A stretch of 56,130 nucleotides of DNA from Acidobacteriota bacterium (GTDB lineage Bacteria > Acidobacteriota > Terriglobia > Bryobacterales > UBA6623), in NCBI GenBank assembly GCA_027624045.1, contig JAQBUE010000008.1, forward strand, positions 1 through 56,130, written 5' to 3'. Below are positions 27,746 through 36,322 of this stretch, piece after piece (the first letter of the stretch is position 1; every line of letters starts with the position of its first letter). Made by a program: the position numbers and the translations under genes. Below the pieces are notes generated by a model. That model ran no database searches, was not told the DNA's origin, and saw only the letters and a list, made by a program, of their open reading frames with translations.

Positions 27746-28798
27746 ATGAGCAGCACTCTTAAGCCGACAGCCGACGTTGCAGCCGCGGAGCGCCCCGAAG
27801 CGCGGGCGGCCCAAGTGGTCCGTGTGACGCTGCCGCCCGGCTGGAATCGCCGCCGGGTGATCGCGGGTGTCGTGATGTTGTTGTGGCTGTTGAGTGGCGT
27901 TTACGTCGTGGGTCCAGACCAGCAGGCGGTCGTGACGCGGTTTGGCAAGGTGGAGAACCCGCGAGTGCTCCCGGGGATCGGCTGGACGTGGCCTTATCCC
28001 ATCGGCGAGGTCAATAAATTGAAAGTGCTGCAACGGCAGCGTGCCTTCATTGGTGGAGCGCCGGCCGATCAACCGTTGGGGCAAGTCGAGCCGCTGGCTT
28101 CGCAGTTTCTGACAGGAGATCAGAACCTGATCAACATCCGAACCGTCGTGCAGTACAGCGTGGCGACTCCCAGCGAATACCTGTTTCGGGCCGAGGATGT
28201 GGGCCGGGCGGTGAGCGCCGCCGCCGAGTCGGAACTGGCGCGGCAAATCGCTTCCCGCAAAGTGGATGATGTGCTGACGACCGAAAAAGTCGCGATTCAA
28301 GAGACGGTGCGGCAACGAGCGCAGGAACTTGTCGACAGCTATGGGCTGGGTGTTGCGCTATCGACAGTGAGCATCGAGTACATCGCGCCGCCTCCGGAAA
28401 CGGCCGCCGCGTTTCGAGACGTGGCGAGCGCGCGCGCTGATTCGGTTCGCATCGTTAGTGAAGCCGAGGGCTACTCGAACGACTTGATTCCACGGGCGCG
28501 GGGCGAGGGAACGCAGTTAACCGAGGAAGCGCATGCCTATCGGCAACGCAAGGCCGACGAGGCGCACGGTGACGCGGCGCGCTTCACACAGCTTGAACGC
28601 GAGTACGTCAAGAATCCTGCTCTGACCAGCAGTCGCCTCTATCTCGAAACGATGGAGGAGGTTCTGCCTCGCCTCAAGAAGACCATTGTGGACAGCCAGG
28701 GAAACCTTGACATGACGATTATCGGGCGCGACGGCCCACCTCGTTCTAGAGATTCGAGCCTGCCCGCACCGACGACGGCCTTCCCGCCGCCGCCATGA
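27746..28798 (+). CDS. Second HflK-like SPFH protein
   Basis: A 350-residue protein: an Ala/Glu/Pro N-terminus, a membrane helix (RVIAGVVMLLWLLSGVYVV) and an SPFH domain starting GPDQQAVVTRFGKVENPRVLPGIGWTWPYPIGEV. The QFLTGDQNLINIRTVVQYSV strand and the coiled-coil region (FRDVASARADSVRIVSEAEGY) match HflK. The C-terminus (LYLETMEEVLPRLKKTIVD) closely parallels the end of the fused HflK in the ATPase gene (LYLETMDEILPGRRKLVLD), suggesting duplication of one ancestral hflK. It starts 25 bases after the HflC-like gene and overlaps the next gene by ATGA. Confidence 0.9.
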   Translation: MSSTLKPTADVAAAERPEARAAQVVRVTLPPGWNRRRVIAGVVMLLWLLSGVYVVGPDQQAVVTRFGKVENPRVLPGIGWTWPYPIGEVNKLKVLQRQRAFIGGAPADQPLGQVEPLASQFLTGDQNLINIRTVVQYSVATPSEYLFRAEDVGRAVSAAAESELARQIASRKVDDVLTTEKVAIQETVRQRAQELVDSYGLGVALSTVSIEYIAPPPETAAAFRDVASARADSVRIVSEAEGYSNDLIPRARGEGTQLTEEAHAYRQRKADEAHGDAARFTQLEREYVKNPALTSSRLYLETMEEVLPRLKKTIVDSQGNLDMTIIGRDGPPRSRDSSLPAPTTAFPPPP

Positions 28799-29292
28799 CG
28801 CAGAAACGGAAAGCGCAGGTCGTGACCCTCATCGTTATCGCGGCCGGCTTGGTTCTTGTCATCGGCCGGGAAACCGGCTGGCGCTTGCCGGAAGGTGCGA
28901 CGCTCTCATCTTCGGAATCACCGTCGGACGACCCCGTTGACGCCATTAACCGCATGACGGACGCAGCCCGTGAAGGGGATGTTGATGCCTACTTGAGCTG
29001 TTTCGGGGGCCAGATGGAGAAGACGCTTCGCCAAAGCGTGACCGAGATGACTCCCGACGGCTTTGCCCGCTATTTGATGGCGAACGACAAGCTCATCAAG
29101 GGCATAGCGATGTACAAGCCTGAAGTGGTTTCCGAATCGGCGGTCGACGTTCGCATCGAGTACGTGTATGTCGACCGCAACGAGGCGCAACGAGTTCGGG
29201 TGGAGAAGTTATCGGGCGCGTGGGTGATTACGAAAGTCGACGGCGTTGAGCGCGTTGAGACGATTGTGCCGTACGGCACTCCGGTCTATTGA
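28795..29292 (+). CDS. Membrane-anchored NTF2-like small protein
   Basis: A 165-residue protein with one N-terminal helix (VVTLIVIAAGLVLVIGRE), a short Ser/Asp linker and a ~110-residue alpha/beta domain. The domain begins DPVDAINRMTDAAREGDVDAYLSCFGG and ends in a beta-sheet (VRIEYVYVDRNEAQRVRVEKLSGAWVITKVD), which fits the NTF2/SnoaL-like fold of DUF4878-type proteins. No catalytic residues are evident. The ATG overlaps the stop of the preceding HflK-like gene, so it is translationally coupled and belongs to the metal-ATPase/SPFH operon. It probably faces the periplasm as a ligand-binding or assembly partner; this is inference. Confidence 0.75.
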   Translation: MTQKRKAQVVTLIVIAAGLVLVIGRETGWRLPEGATLSSSESPSDDPVDAINRMTDAAREGDVDAYLSCFGGQMEKTLRQSVTEMTPDGFARYLMANDKLIKGIAMYKPEVVSESAVDVRIEYVYVDRNEAQRVRVEKLSGAWVITKVDGVERVETIVPYGTPVY

Positions 29293-29379
29293 GCGGGTTC
29301 GGCCTGTGCCGTGCCGGACGATTTACTTCTCGCTTGCCCCCTGCGATAGGATAGGGACTGAGCGGATTTCATTAGCACT

Positions 29380-29661
29380 ATGGAACAACAAGATTTCATG
29401 CAAGAGCCTCCTGTCAGCGGTCTGGCCGCCCTCGATCAGCTTGAAAACAGGCTGCAGAGCGCGATCGAGCAGTTTCGGTCATCCAAACAGCGGCAGACGG
29501 AAGCCGAGAAGGCGGCCACGGAAGCCAAAGGCCTGCTGCAACAAAAAGAGGACGAGATCCAGAGACTCGGAAGCGAAGTGGAACAGCTGCGTTCCGAGCG
29601 CGACCAAGTCCGGCAACGTATCGAGGCCCTACTGGAACAGGTTGAGGTTTTAGAGGCGTAG
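29380..29661 (+). CDS. Small coiled-coil protein, possible ZapB-like divisome factor
   Basis: A 93-residue, almost wholly coiled-coil protein (ALDQLENRLQSAIEQFR, AEKAATEAKGLLQQKEDEIQ and a Leu/Glu/Gln-rich end). It has no membrane segment. Its position 51 bases before zapA suggests a ZapB-like division partner. Coiled-coil similarity alone is weak evidence, so no symbol is given. Confidence 0.65.
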   Translation: MEQQDFMQEPPVSGLAALDQLENRLQSAIEQFRSSKQRQTEAEKAATEAKGLLQQKEDEIQRLGSEVEQLRSERDQVRQRIEALLEQVEVLEA

Positions 29662-29712
29662 TGCCGCGTACCGGATCGCGGCGGTCCAAGCTCTGTCCGG
29701 AGAAGGGATCTG

Positions 29713-30045
29713 ATGAGCATGGGTGCAAACGGCACGACTGAAGTCAATATATTCGGCCAGACCTACCACGTTCAGGGCGGAGGCGATTCCGATCAGGCTC
29801 GCCGAGCCGCCGCCTTGGTCGACGAAAAGATGAACCTCATCGCCTCGCAGTTGCGATCGCCCGATCGATTCCGCGTCGCTGTGCTCGCCGCGCTGCACTT
29901 GGCGGATGAGTGTCTGACCGCCCGGCAGCAAGTAGCTGGTATCGATCAGGACGTAGCCGCCAGGAGTGAAGAAATCGCCGCGCTCCTCGACAAATTGGAG
30001 GAGCCTGAAGAAGAGCCTCCGTCGTACTATCACGCGGCCAGCTAA
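29713..30045 (+). CDS. zapA: Cell division protein ZapA
   Basis: A 110-residue cytoplasmic protein that promotes FtsZ bundling at the division ring. The N-terminal beta part TEVNIFGQTYHVQGGGDSDQARRAAALVDEKM is the ZapA signature. It is followed by a helix (SPDRFRVAVLAALHLADECLTA) and a C-terminal coiled coil with an acidic end (EEPEEEPP). GGAGAAGGGATCTG before the ATG gives a usable ribosome-binding site. It shares strand and spacing with the coiled-coil gene upstream and ymdB downstream. Confidence 0.9.
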   Translation: MSMGANGTTEVNIFGQTYHVQGGGDSDQARRAAALVDEKMNLIASQLRSPDRFRVAVLAALHLADECLTARQQVAGIDQDVAARSEEIAALLDKLEEPEEEPPSYYHAAS

Positions 30046-30170
30046 CCCGTCTCGGCTGCCGCTACACTACGAGTCTGTCCCAAAAAGGCGCTCGCCATGC
30101 ACGACATGCCGTGTGGTGGCCGCGCTACCAGTGATCGCGGTGGACCCGCCGGGTCGCTACCTTTCCCATC

Positions 30171-30947
30171 ATGAAGATCCTTTTTATCGGCGACATTGTC
30201 GGCAAACCGGGCCGACGCATCGTCAAAGAGCGCACCGCCGATTTCGCGCAACAAGAAGGCGTCGACCTTGTCGTTGCCAATTGCGAAAACGCCGCCGCCG
30301 GTTTCGGCATCACACCCTCGCTTGCCGAAGAACTGTTGCCAGTGGGCATTGACGTTCTTACGACCGGCAACCACGTTTGGGATAAGAAAGAGATCCTCGG
30401 CTATCTGGACTCGCAGCCGCGCCTACTGCGTCCGGCCAACTACCCGGAAGGCGCGCCCGGGAGCGGCCTTTACGTCGGCACAACGGCGCACGGCATCCGG
30501 TATGCGGTGTTGAACCTGCAAGGCCGTGTCTACATGCCAGGCATCGACTGCCCGTTTCGCAAGGTCGACGCCCTGCTGAGCTCTCTCGATCCTGAAATCA
30601 AGATCCGTTTCATCGATTTTCACGCCGAAGTCACGAGCGAAAAAATCGCCTTCGGCTGGTACGTTGACGGGCGGGTCTCAGCGATCGTGGGCACACACAC
30701 CCATGTGCCGACCGCGGATGAGCGTATTCTCCCCGGCGGTACGGCCTATCTCACCGACGTCGGCATGACCGGCCCTTACGACTCGGTGATCGGCATGGAG
30801 AAGGAAGCATCGATCGCACGCTTCGTGAGCGCCATCCCTGAGCGCTTTGAACCAGCGCGGGCCGACGTGCGGTTCAGCTCTGTCATTATCGAAGTCGACG
30901 AAGCCACGGGTGCCGCCACATCAATCGAGCGCAAGGTTCTGACCTAG
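30171..30947 (+). CDS. ymdB: YmdB-family metallophosphoesterase (2',3'-cNMP type)
   Basis: A 258-residue di-metal phosphoesterase of the family described as 2',3'-cyclic-nucleotide phosphodiesterases. Motifs run in order: FIGDIVGKPGRR, NCENAAAGFGI, TTGNHVWDKKE, RPANYP, IDFHAEVTSEK and GTHTHVPTADE, all standard. In Bacillus it affects motility and biofilm choice; the role here is unknown. No Shine-Dalgarno is seen in the CCTTTCCCATC before the ATG. The usual neighbour rny is absent. The 125-base gap from zapA holds short inverted repeats (see rejected items). Confidence 0.93.
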   Translation: MKILFIGDIVGKPGRRIVKERTADFAQQEGVDLVVANCENAAAGFGITPSLAEELLPVGIDVLTTGNHVWDKKEILGYLDSQPRLLRPANYPEGAPGSGLYVGTTAHGIRYAVLNLQGRVYMPGIDCPFRKVDALLSSLDPEIKIRFIDFHAEVTSEKIAFGWYVDGRVSAIVGTHTHVPTADERILPGGTAYLTDVGMTGPYDSVIGMEKEASIARFVSAIPERFEPARADVRFSSVIIEVDEATGAATSIERKVLT

Positions 30948-30955
30948 GTCGCCCC

Positions 30956-31444
30956 TCAATCCAGTCGCGCCGCGAACCCCCGAGCCACCATGTCGGCTTC
31001 CTGCTGCGGTAAGCCGGCGATCCCCATTAGCCAACGCCCCTTTTGCATGACGAGAACGTCTTCGGAGCCGTCTTTGCCGAAGTAGCCGCCCATGTGCGCC
31101 AAGTACTTCGGGCCTTCCATTTCACCGCGGTACTCATTCAGCAGCAGAGCCGCCGAGGTCGGTAAATCGACGGCGACCAGGAACTGACGCCACTGTTTAC
31201 CGTTGTCGTCGTACTGAGCGACATTGCCGCCCGGCAAGAAGTCTTTTCCCATTACGTGGTTGTCGACGATTTCAACCGAGACCCGGCCCTGAGAAGGAAA
31301 CCGCCGCGTTTCGTCGCGTGGTTTTTCCGTCGGAACCCGCGTCGCCTCGGCCTTTGGTTCGCGTGGCGAATCGCTGGGAATGCTACAGGCGGAGAAGTAT
31401 CCAACGATAGCGGCCGCAATCACGGCGAAGAAAAATCTGTGCAT
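30956..31444 (-). CDS. Hypothetical lipoprotein
   Basis: A 162-residue lipoprotein. The ATG at 31444 follows a strong GGGAGGAA ribosome-binding site, which rules out the four-residue longer reading. The signal is FFFAVIAAAIVGYFSAC. A charged linker (SPREPKAEATRVPTEKPRDET) leads to a ~110-residue domain (VSVEIVDNHVMGKDFLPGGNVAQY...LLLNEYRGEMEGPKYLAHMGGYFG). The family was not recognized. It converges with ymdB, 8 bases apart, and is divergent from the symporter gene at 31524. Confidence 0.7.
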   Translation of the reverse strand: MHRFFFAVIAAAIVGYFSACSIPSDSPREPKAEATRVPTEKPRDETRRFPSQGRVSVEIVDNHVMGKDFLPGGNVAQYDDNGKQWRQFLVAVDLPTSAALLLNEYRGEMEGPKYLAHMGGYFGKDGSEDVLVMQKGRWLMGIAGLPQQEADMVARGFAARLD

Positions 31445-31523
31445 GCTTCCTCCCAAGAAAACCCTTTTTTTGTCTGCTCAGCCGGCATTGCGTTGACTCA
31501 CGTTCACTCAGAGAGTCGATACA

Positions 31524-33047
31524 ATGGACCCCACGGCTTGCCCCCACGCTTTCATGTTCAATCCCATCATCGTTAGTTTCGTCGCCTCTCTTATCGCATT
31601 CATCCTCATCGGGGCCTACGCAGCGCGCCGCAAAACAGGCACCACCGAGGACTACCTGCTCGCCGGCCGCAGCATCGGTCCTTGGTTTACCGCCCTATCG
31701 GCGGTATCGACGAACAACAGCGGCTTCATGTTCATCGGTCTTATCGGAACAACATACACGATGGGCCTCTCGGCCGTGTGGATCATGTTCGGCTGGATTT
31801 TCGGCGACTACCTGATGTGGTTTTGGATTCACCGCCGCCTCCGTGAGGATAGCGAAGCTCAGGATGTGCGCACGATCCCTTCGTTTCTGGCCAGAGGGTT
31901 GCCGGGAGGAGCGCGGCTGGTGCAAATCACCGCCGCTGTCATTACCCTCGCGTTTCTCGGAACCTACTCGGCCGCTCAGTTGAACGCGGGCAGCAAGGCG
32001 CTACACGTGCTGCTTGGCTGGCCTTACGCGGCCGGCGCGATTGTTGGGGCGGTCATTGTCGTGATCTATTGTTTTTCCGGCGGCATCCGGGCATCGATCT
32101 GGACCGATGTCGTCCAGTCCGTCAATATGATCTTTGCCGTGGGGTTGCTTTTCGGACTTGGGCTTTATGAGGTGGGTGGTTTCAGCGGTCTCTGGTCGCA
32201 GCTCAAAGCGATCGACCCGCAACTGGTGAGCTGGAGCCCGCCGAATCCCAGATTCGGATTCGCACTGTTTATCTTCGGCTGGTTCGGGGCGGGTATCGGC
32301 GTGGTCGGGCAGCCGCACATCATGGTGCGCGCGATGTCGATCCGGTCCGGCGCGGATATTGCGAAAGCGCGTGATATCTATCTGGTCTGGTACCTGCTTT
32401 TCACTTTCTGCTGCTACGGCGTTGCGCTGGCCTGCCGCGTCCTGATCCCCGATGTCGGCGCTTTCGATGCCGAGCTCGCCTTGCCCACGCTGGCCCTTGA
32501 GTATCTTCCGGGCGTGCTGGTTGGACTCGTGCTCGCCGGACTCTTCGCCGCGACGATGTCGACGGCGGACTCGCAGGTGCTTTCGTGCTCGGCGGCGCTT
32601 ACGCAGGACCTCTTTCCCGAGTGGCGCGAGTCCTATGGCAAGTCAAAACTCTCAACTCTGCTCGTGGCGGCCGCCGTGCTGTGCATCGCGCTGTATGGAA
32701 GCCAAAACGTCTTCGCCCTCGTGACGTTGTCTTGGTCCGCGCTGGGCGCCTCGCTGGGCCCGCTGCTTGTTGTGCGGGCGATGCGCTGGCGGGTCAATGC
32801 CGCTACCGGCTTCGGCATGATGCTCGGCGGTCTGGCCGGCGTGATCGTATGGGGTAAAGTACTCGGCTACGGAGACGACCTATTCGAAGCCATGCCCGGC
32901 TTCCTGCTTAGTTTCGCCGTCTATTTGGTGATGCGCCCGCGCGGCGGACCGCCGACACGTCATGGGGCTAGTGAAACTGCGTCGAAGCCCGGTGTCAAAC
33001 ACCGGCGACGCAGGGGTTTCGCAACTCGCCAAGGCCTTCGACCTTGA
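31524..33047 (+). CDS. Sodium:solute symporter (SSS/PutP family)
   Basis: A 507-residue transporter with about 13 membrane helices. Family segments visible are EDYLLAGRSIGPWFTALSAVSTNNSGFMFIG, an IYCFSGGIRASIWTDVVQ helix and the LAGLFAATMSTADSQVLSCSAALTQD block, which matches the sodium-site region of PutP-type symporters. Likely substrates are proline-like amino acids or organic acids; the sequence does not decide. The basic tail (KHRRRRGFATRQGLRP) runs 53 bases into the convergent FAH gene, so the last ~20 codons may be read-through beyond the ancestral stop. An ATG at 31554 is an alternative start. Confidence 0.92.
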   Translation: MDPTACPHAFMFNPIIVSFVASLIAFILIGAYAARRKTGTTEDYLLAGRSIGPWFTALSAVSTNNSGFMFIGLIGTTYTMGLSAVWIMFGWIFGDYLMWFWIHRRLREDSEAQDVRTIPSFLARGLPGGARLVQITAAVITLAFLGTYSAAQLNAGSKALHVLLGWPYAAGAIVGAVIVVIYCFSGGIRASIWTDVVQSVNMIFAVGLLFGLGLYEVGGFSGLWSQLKAIDPQLVSWSPPNPRFGFALFIFGWFGAGIGVVGQPHIMVRAMSIRSGADIAKARDIYLVWYLLFTFCCYGVALACRVLIPDVGAFDAELALPTLALEYLPGVLVGLVLAGLFAATMSTADSQVLSCSAALTQDLFPEWRESYGKSKLSTLLVAAAVLCIALYGSQNVFALVTLSWSALGASLGPLLVVRAMRWRVNAATGFGMMLGGLAGVIVWGKVLGYGDDLFEAMPGFLLSFAVYLVMRPRGGPPTRHGASETASKPGVKHRRRRGFATRQGLRP

Positions 33048-33843
33048 CGACGACGTCATCGCCCGGTTTTAAATACACCGGAGGTTTGCGCGCAAAGCCG
33101 ACGCCCGGCGGCGTGCCGGTTGAGATGATGTCACCTGGCACGAGCGTCATCACGGTCGAGAGGTACTCGACGAGATCCGGAATGCGGAAGATGAGCTGAC
33201 TCGTATTTGAGTCCTGAAGAGTCTTGCCGTTCAATTCGAGACTGATTCGGAGGTTGTGCGGGTCGGTAATTTCATCTTTGCTGACGATCGCCGGCCCCAT
33301 GGGTCCGAAGGTGTCAAACGTTTTACCGATCGTCCACTGACTTGTGGCGAGCTGGTAGTCACGAGCACTCACATCGTGCACGATCGTATAGCCGAAAACG
33401 TACTCTTCCCACTTGTCCTTGGGGATATTGCGTCCGCGCTTGCCGATGACGAACGCGAACTCGGCCTCGTAGTCGACTTCCTTTGAGACCGACGGGATCT
33501 CGATGTTGTCGCCGGAACCGATCACGGCATTGGAATACTTCGTGAAAACGGTCGGGGTCTCTGGAATCGCCATGCCGGATTCGATGGCGTGGTCACGATA
33601 GTTGAGTCCGATACAGATAAACTTCGGAGGCACAGGAAGCGGGGCCTCTATCTTGACGTCCGCCACCGAAATCGTTTCACCCTGGCCTGCCAAGACTGCT
33701 TTTGCCCTCGCGATCGCCTCATCGCCAGCCTCGAGGAATGAGACCACGCTGGAATAGCCCTCGGGGCCGAGGTCCGCAATCCGGCCGTCGACTAGGAGTC
33801 CGGCGCGGGTAGAGCCGCCATGGGTGAATGTTACGAGTTTCAT
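32995..33843 (-). CDS. Fumarylacetoacetate hydrolase-family protein
   Basis: A 282-residue protein when started at the ATG at 33843 with AGAAAGG before it; the longer frame to 33930 lacks family similarity. The FAH fold shows PPKFICIGLNYRDHAIESG, metal ligands in EVDYEAEFAFVIGKRGRNI, a GYTIVHDVSARDYQ motif and the C-terminal STGTPPGVGF. The family hydrolyses or decarboxylates 2-oxo acids such as acylpyruvates or 2-keto-3-deoxy sugar acids. It lies 107 bases after an enolase-superfamily gene on the same strand, consistent with sugar-acid or aromatic catabolism. Confidence 0.9.
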   Translation of the reverse strand: MKLVTFTHGGSTRAGLLVDGRIADLGPEGYSSVVSFLEAGDEAIARAKAVLAGQGETISVADVKIEAPLPVPPKFICIGLNYRDHAIESGMAIPETPTVFTKYSNAVIGSGDNIEIPSVSKEVDYEAEFAFVIGKRGRNIPKDKWEEYVFGYTIVHDVSARDYQLATSQWTIGKTFDTFGPMGPAIVSKDEITDPHNLRISLELNGKTLQDSNTSQLIFRIPDLVEYLSTVMTLVPGDIISTGTPPGVGFARKPPVYLKPGDDVVVKVEGLGELRNPCVAGV

Positions 33844-33950
33844 CTGTTTCTGCCTTTCTAGGATTCGCCGCAAGGGGGAGGAATCGGAACGAAGTCCTCC
33901 ATCGTAACGGTTGGCGCGTGACGCCGCCAAGCGGCCTCGCGTTCGCCATC

Positions 33951-35405
33951 CTAAGCAGCTGGATAGCGCCGGTCGAGCCAGCTTTGGAGGTCTTCCATGG
34001 ATGACCAGTCCGGCTCATCGGCAACGCCGTAGCCCGGGCCTTGCAGGCTGGCGCAATTCACCTCACCAGCGCGTATATTTAGGAACCATTCGTCCCCTCG
34101 CTTCACGTACAGGTCGCGGTGGCGGCGGGCCAGGGAAGCCTTGTCGGTCTCAGACAACATGGAGAGTCCGCAGTTGTAGTGGTGACCGTTTCTCTCGCAG
34201 TGGTCTATCCCCAAGATGGCGAGGGAAGCAAAGTCCTGATGGAGCGGAACGACAGGCAGGTTCTGAAGATCCTCACCGCTCATGAACGCATCCTGGCCGC
34301 GCAGGTTGTAGTGGGTAACGAGAGCGCGGTTCAAGAGCGACTTGAAGAAGCCTTTGCAGTTCTTGTGCGACACTCCGCGGTAGCCAATCCGGTAGGCGTC
34401 GCGGTAGCTTGTCAGGCTGCCGTCGGCCTCGTCGATCAGCAGCGGCTTGCGCTCAGCGATGCGGCGGATCACCGGCGCGGTTTCCGGATCGAGGGTCAGC
34501 GCCCGCGGCAGCGGCTGTTCGATCCAGAGCAGATGCTGAAACAGCCCGAGTTGCTGCTTCTCGAGATCGCTGACGAAACCCTCAAAGTCAGCGAGGTCGT
34601 GGTAGGACTCGTTCGCATCCATCGTGATGTGCGCGCCCTGGTTCGTGGGCAGGATGGCCCAGATGCGCGCCATACGCCGCAGGTCGTGCTTGCGGTCGCC
34701 TGACAGTTTCAACTTGAAGTAACGAAGACCGTCCTCGCGGATGTACTCCTCGAGCGTTTCGGGCAACCCGTCGTTGACACGGGCCGATGCCGGCAAATCG
34801 TCGGCGGTGAGCGGATCGGAATTGCCCACGGTATGCCGGATGTGGAACGCCGTCAGCGGTTGCGGGGAGGTGTAGTGGGCGGCTTTGAGTTCTTTCGTTT
34901 CCGGATGGATTTGCTCGGGGCTGAAGCCCAGCCGATCTTCACGGACCATCTCGTGGATTGACTTGCCGGCGAGCCGGCAGACGGCATCGAGCATGGCCCG
35001 TTCGAAAAGCGCTGAAGCGAAGGCGGCCGTCAGGGCTTCCTGCCGGCCATCGTTCCCGGCCCGCACGATTCGCGGGTGACGTGCTTGCCACTCGGCAAAC
35101 GGGGTCTCAAACTCGTTGGCGCCGGACAGGTAGATGTTACGAGCGTCGTAGATCAGGTTCACCAGCTCACGAAGCTTGCGGCCCTGCTCGCGGCCGGGGC
35201 GCTTGTCGAGCCAGCGCACCGATAGCCGGTCCGCCGCGCAGCCGAAGCTTTCGTTGCCCTCGCTGTCGCGGACGACCATTCGCAGATGCACAATGGGGCT
35301 CGTCGAGCGCGTACCCTCACTCCCCATACGGCCGATCGACATCGACACGCGGTTTGGAGGCGTCTCGCGCATGTAGAGTGCGATGGTTTGAATGCGATAC
35401 GCCAT
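33951..35405 (-). CDS. Enolase-superfamily (mandelate racemase-like) protein
   Basis: A 484-residue enzyme when started at the ATG at 35405. The longer frame would add 90 low-complexity residues overlapping the next gene. Visible superfamily features are a YFKLKLSGDRKH stretch (candidate Lys acid/base), HITMDANESYHDL (metal Asp), LLWIEQPLPRAL (metal Glu), LLIDEADGS (third acidic ligand) and a VSHKNCKGFFKS lysine segment. It is about 80-100 residues longer than typical members. Expected chemistry is alpha-proton abstraction from a carboxylate (dehydratase, racemase or cycloisomerase). The substrate is unknown, but an adjacent FAH-family gene suggests a sugar acid. Confidence 0.8.
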   Translation of the reverse strand: MAYRIQTIALYMRETPPNRVSMSIGRMGSEGTRSTSPIVHLRMVVRDSEGNESFGCAADRLSVRWLDKRPGREQGRKLRELVNLIYDARNIYLSGANEFETPFAEWQARHPRIVRAGNDGRQEALTAAFASALFERAMLDAVCRLAGKSIHEMVREDRLGFSPEQIHPETKELKAAHYTSPQPLTAFHIRHTVGNSDPLTADDLPASARVNDGLPETLEEYIREDGLRYFKLKLSGDRKHDLRRMARIWAILPTNQGAHITMDANESYHDLADFEGFVSDLEKQQLGLFQHLLWIEQPLPRALTLDPETAPVIRRIAERKPLLIDEADGSLTSYRDAYRIGYRGVSHKNCKGFFKSLLNRALVTHYNLRGQDAFMSGEDLQNLPVVPLHQDFASLAILGIDHCERNGHHYNCGLSMLSETDKASLARRHRDLYVKRGDEWFLNIRAGEVNCASLQGPGYGVADEPDWSSMEDLQSWLDRRYPAA

Positions 35406-35517
35406 GGGCTGCTCTCTATTGTCCGCTAAAGAAGAGTGGCGGATGGTGCGCTGTTCAGTTCGTCGATCGGGGCGGCCGTAGACGAACGTTGGCGGGGCGG
35501 ATGGGTTGTCTTTGAGA

Positions 35518-36237
35518 CTACGGGGCGAGAAGACGCCGGAATGTTTCTCCCGCCTCGAATGATTCGGCTTGCGCGGCGGCGGCCGCCCGATTGAGCAGCC
35601 AGCTTTCCGGATTGGGGCCGCATGGCAAGCCTGCGAGTTGCGTTTCGTGGCAACGCAGCGCAGCGGCTTGGACATCTATATAGCCGCTGACGTCAACGAT
35701 GATCCCCGGGTCATCGGATTCCCACAATAAAAGTTGCTCGACCTTATGTGGCGCAAGACCCTGGCGGATGTGCCCGGGATAATGCAGCCGGTCGCGGGCA
35801 TAGGGGTAGATCGCATCCTTCACAACGGTGCCGGCGATGCGATGGTCGCGATGAGAGAACTCGCGATGGCGGCAGGGGTCGTGAGTGAGAACGATGTTCG
35901 GACGATATCGCCGGATGAGCTCAACGATGAGACCTCGAAACTCGGTCGTGTCGTCGAGTCCCCCGTCGGGCAGACCCAACATCACAAGCTTGTGAACACC
36001 GAGCCGCCGTGCCGCGGCCTGTTGCTCGGCTCGGCGGGTTTGGACTACATTGCCGGACGTGAGACCGGGCTCGGCCACGCCAGCGGCGCCATCGGTGCAG
36101 ACAGCCAGTATCACCTCACATCCGGCGGCAATCCACTTCGCCACGGTGGCGCCGGCGTTCAGTTCGGTGTCGTCGGGATGAGCCGAAACGGCCATGGCGC
36201 GTTGCGGGATGGAATCGAGGCGTTCGAAATGGGGCAT
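35518..36237 (-). CDS. LmbE/PIG-L-type zinc deacetylase
   Basis: A 239-residue N-acetylglucosaminide deacetylase-family protein. The zinc-binding AHPDDTELNAGATVAKW (AHPDD at 19-23) is followed by TRRAEQQAAARRLGV, LGLPDG, and LTHDPCRHREFSHRDHRIAG with the His ligands. Family members include MshB (mycothiol) and BshB (bacillithiol). It is divergent from an MshA-like glycosyltransferase with an 85-base gap, the enzyme pair used in mycothiol synthesis. That pairing supports a GlcNAc-conjugate substrate, but BshB-like or antibiotic-sugar roles cannot be excluded. Confidence 0.88.
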   Translation of the reverse strand: MPHFERLDSIPQRAMAVSAHPDDTELNAGATVAKWIAAGCEVILAVCTDGAAGVAEPGLTSGNVVQTRRAEQQAAARRLGVHKLVMLGLPDGGLDDTTEFRGLIVELIRRYRPNIVLTHDPCRHREFSHRDHRIAGTVVKDAIYPYARDRLHYPGHIRQGLAPHKVEQLLLWESDDPGIIVDVSGYIDVQAAALRCHETQLAGLPCGPNPESWLLNRAAAAAQAESFEAGETFRRLLAP

Positions 36238-36322
36238 ACTCTGAACAAGTATTCACGCAGCTTGCCCATGGTAGATTATTTCGTCCGGGTCCCGTCGTGA
36301 CAGACGGCTGGATTCCCCATTG

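Noticed and set aside
30046..30170. Possible 6S RNA between zapA and ymdB
   Set aside because: The location is suggestive, as ssrS often follows zapA, but the gap is only 125 bases and I could not draw the long interrupted stem of 6S RNA.
35406..35675. 90-codon N-terminal extension of the enolase-superfamily gene
   Set aside because: Low-complexity, overlaps the deacetylase gene, and lies before a good ATG where family similarity begins.
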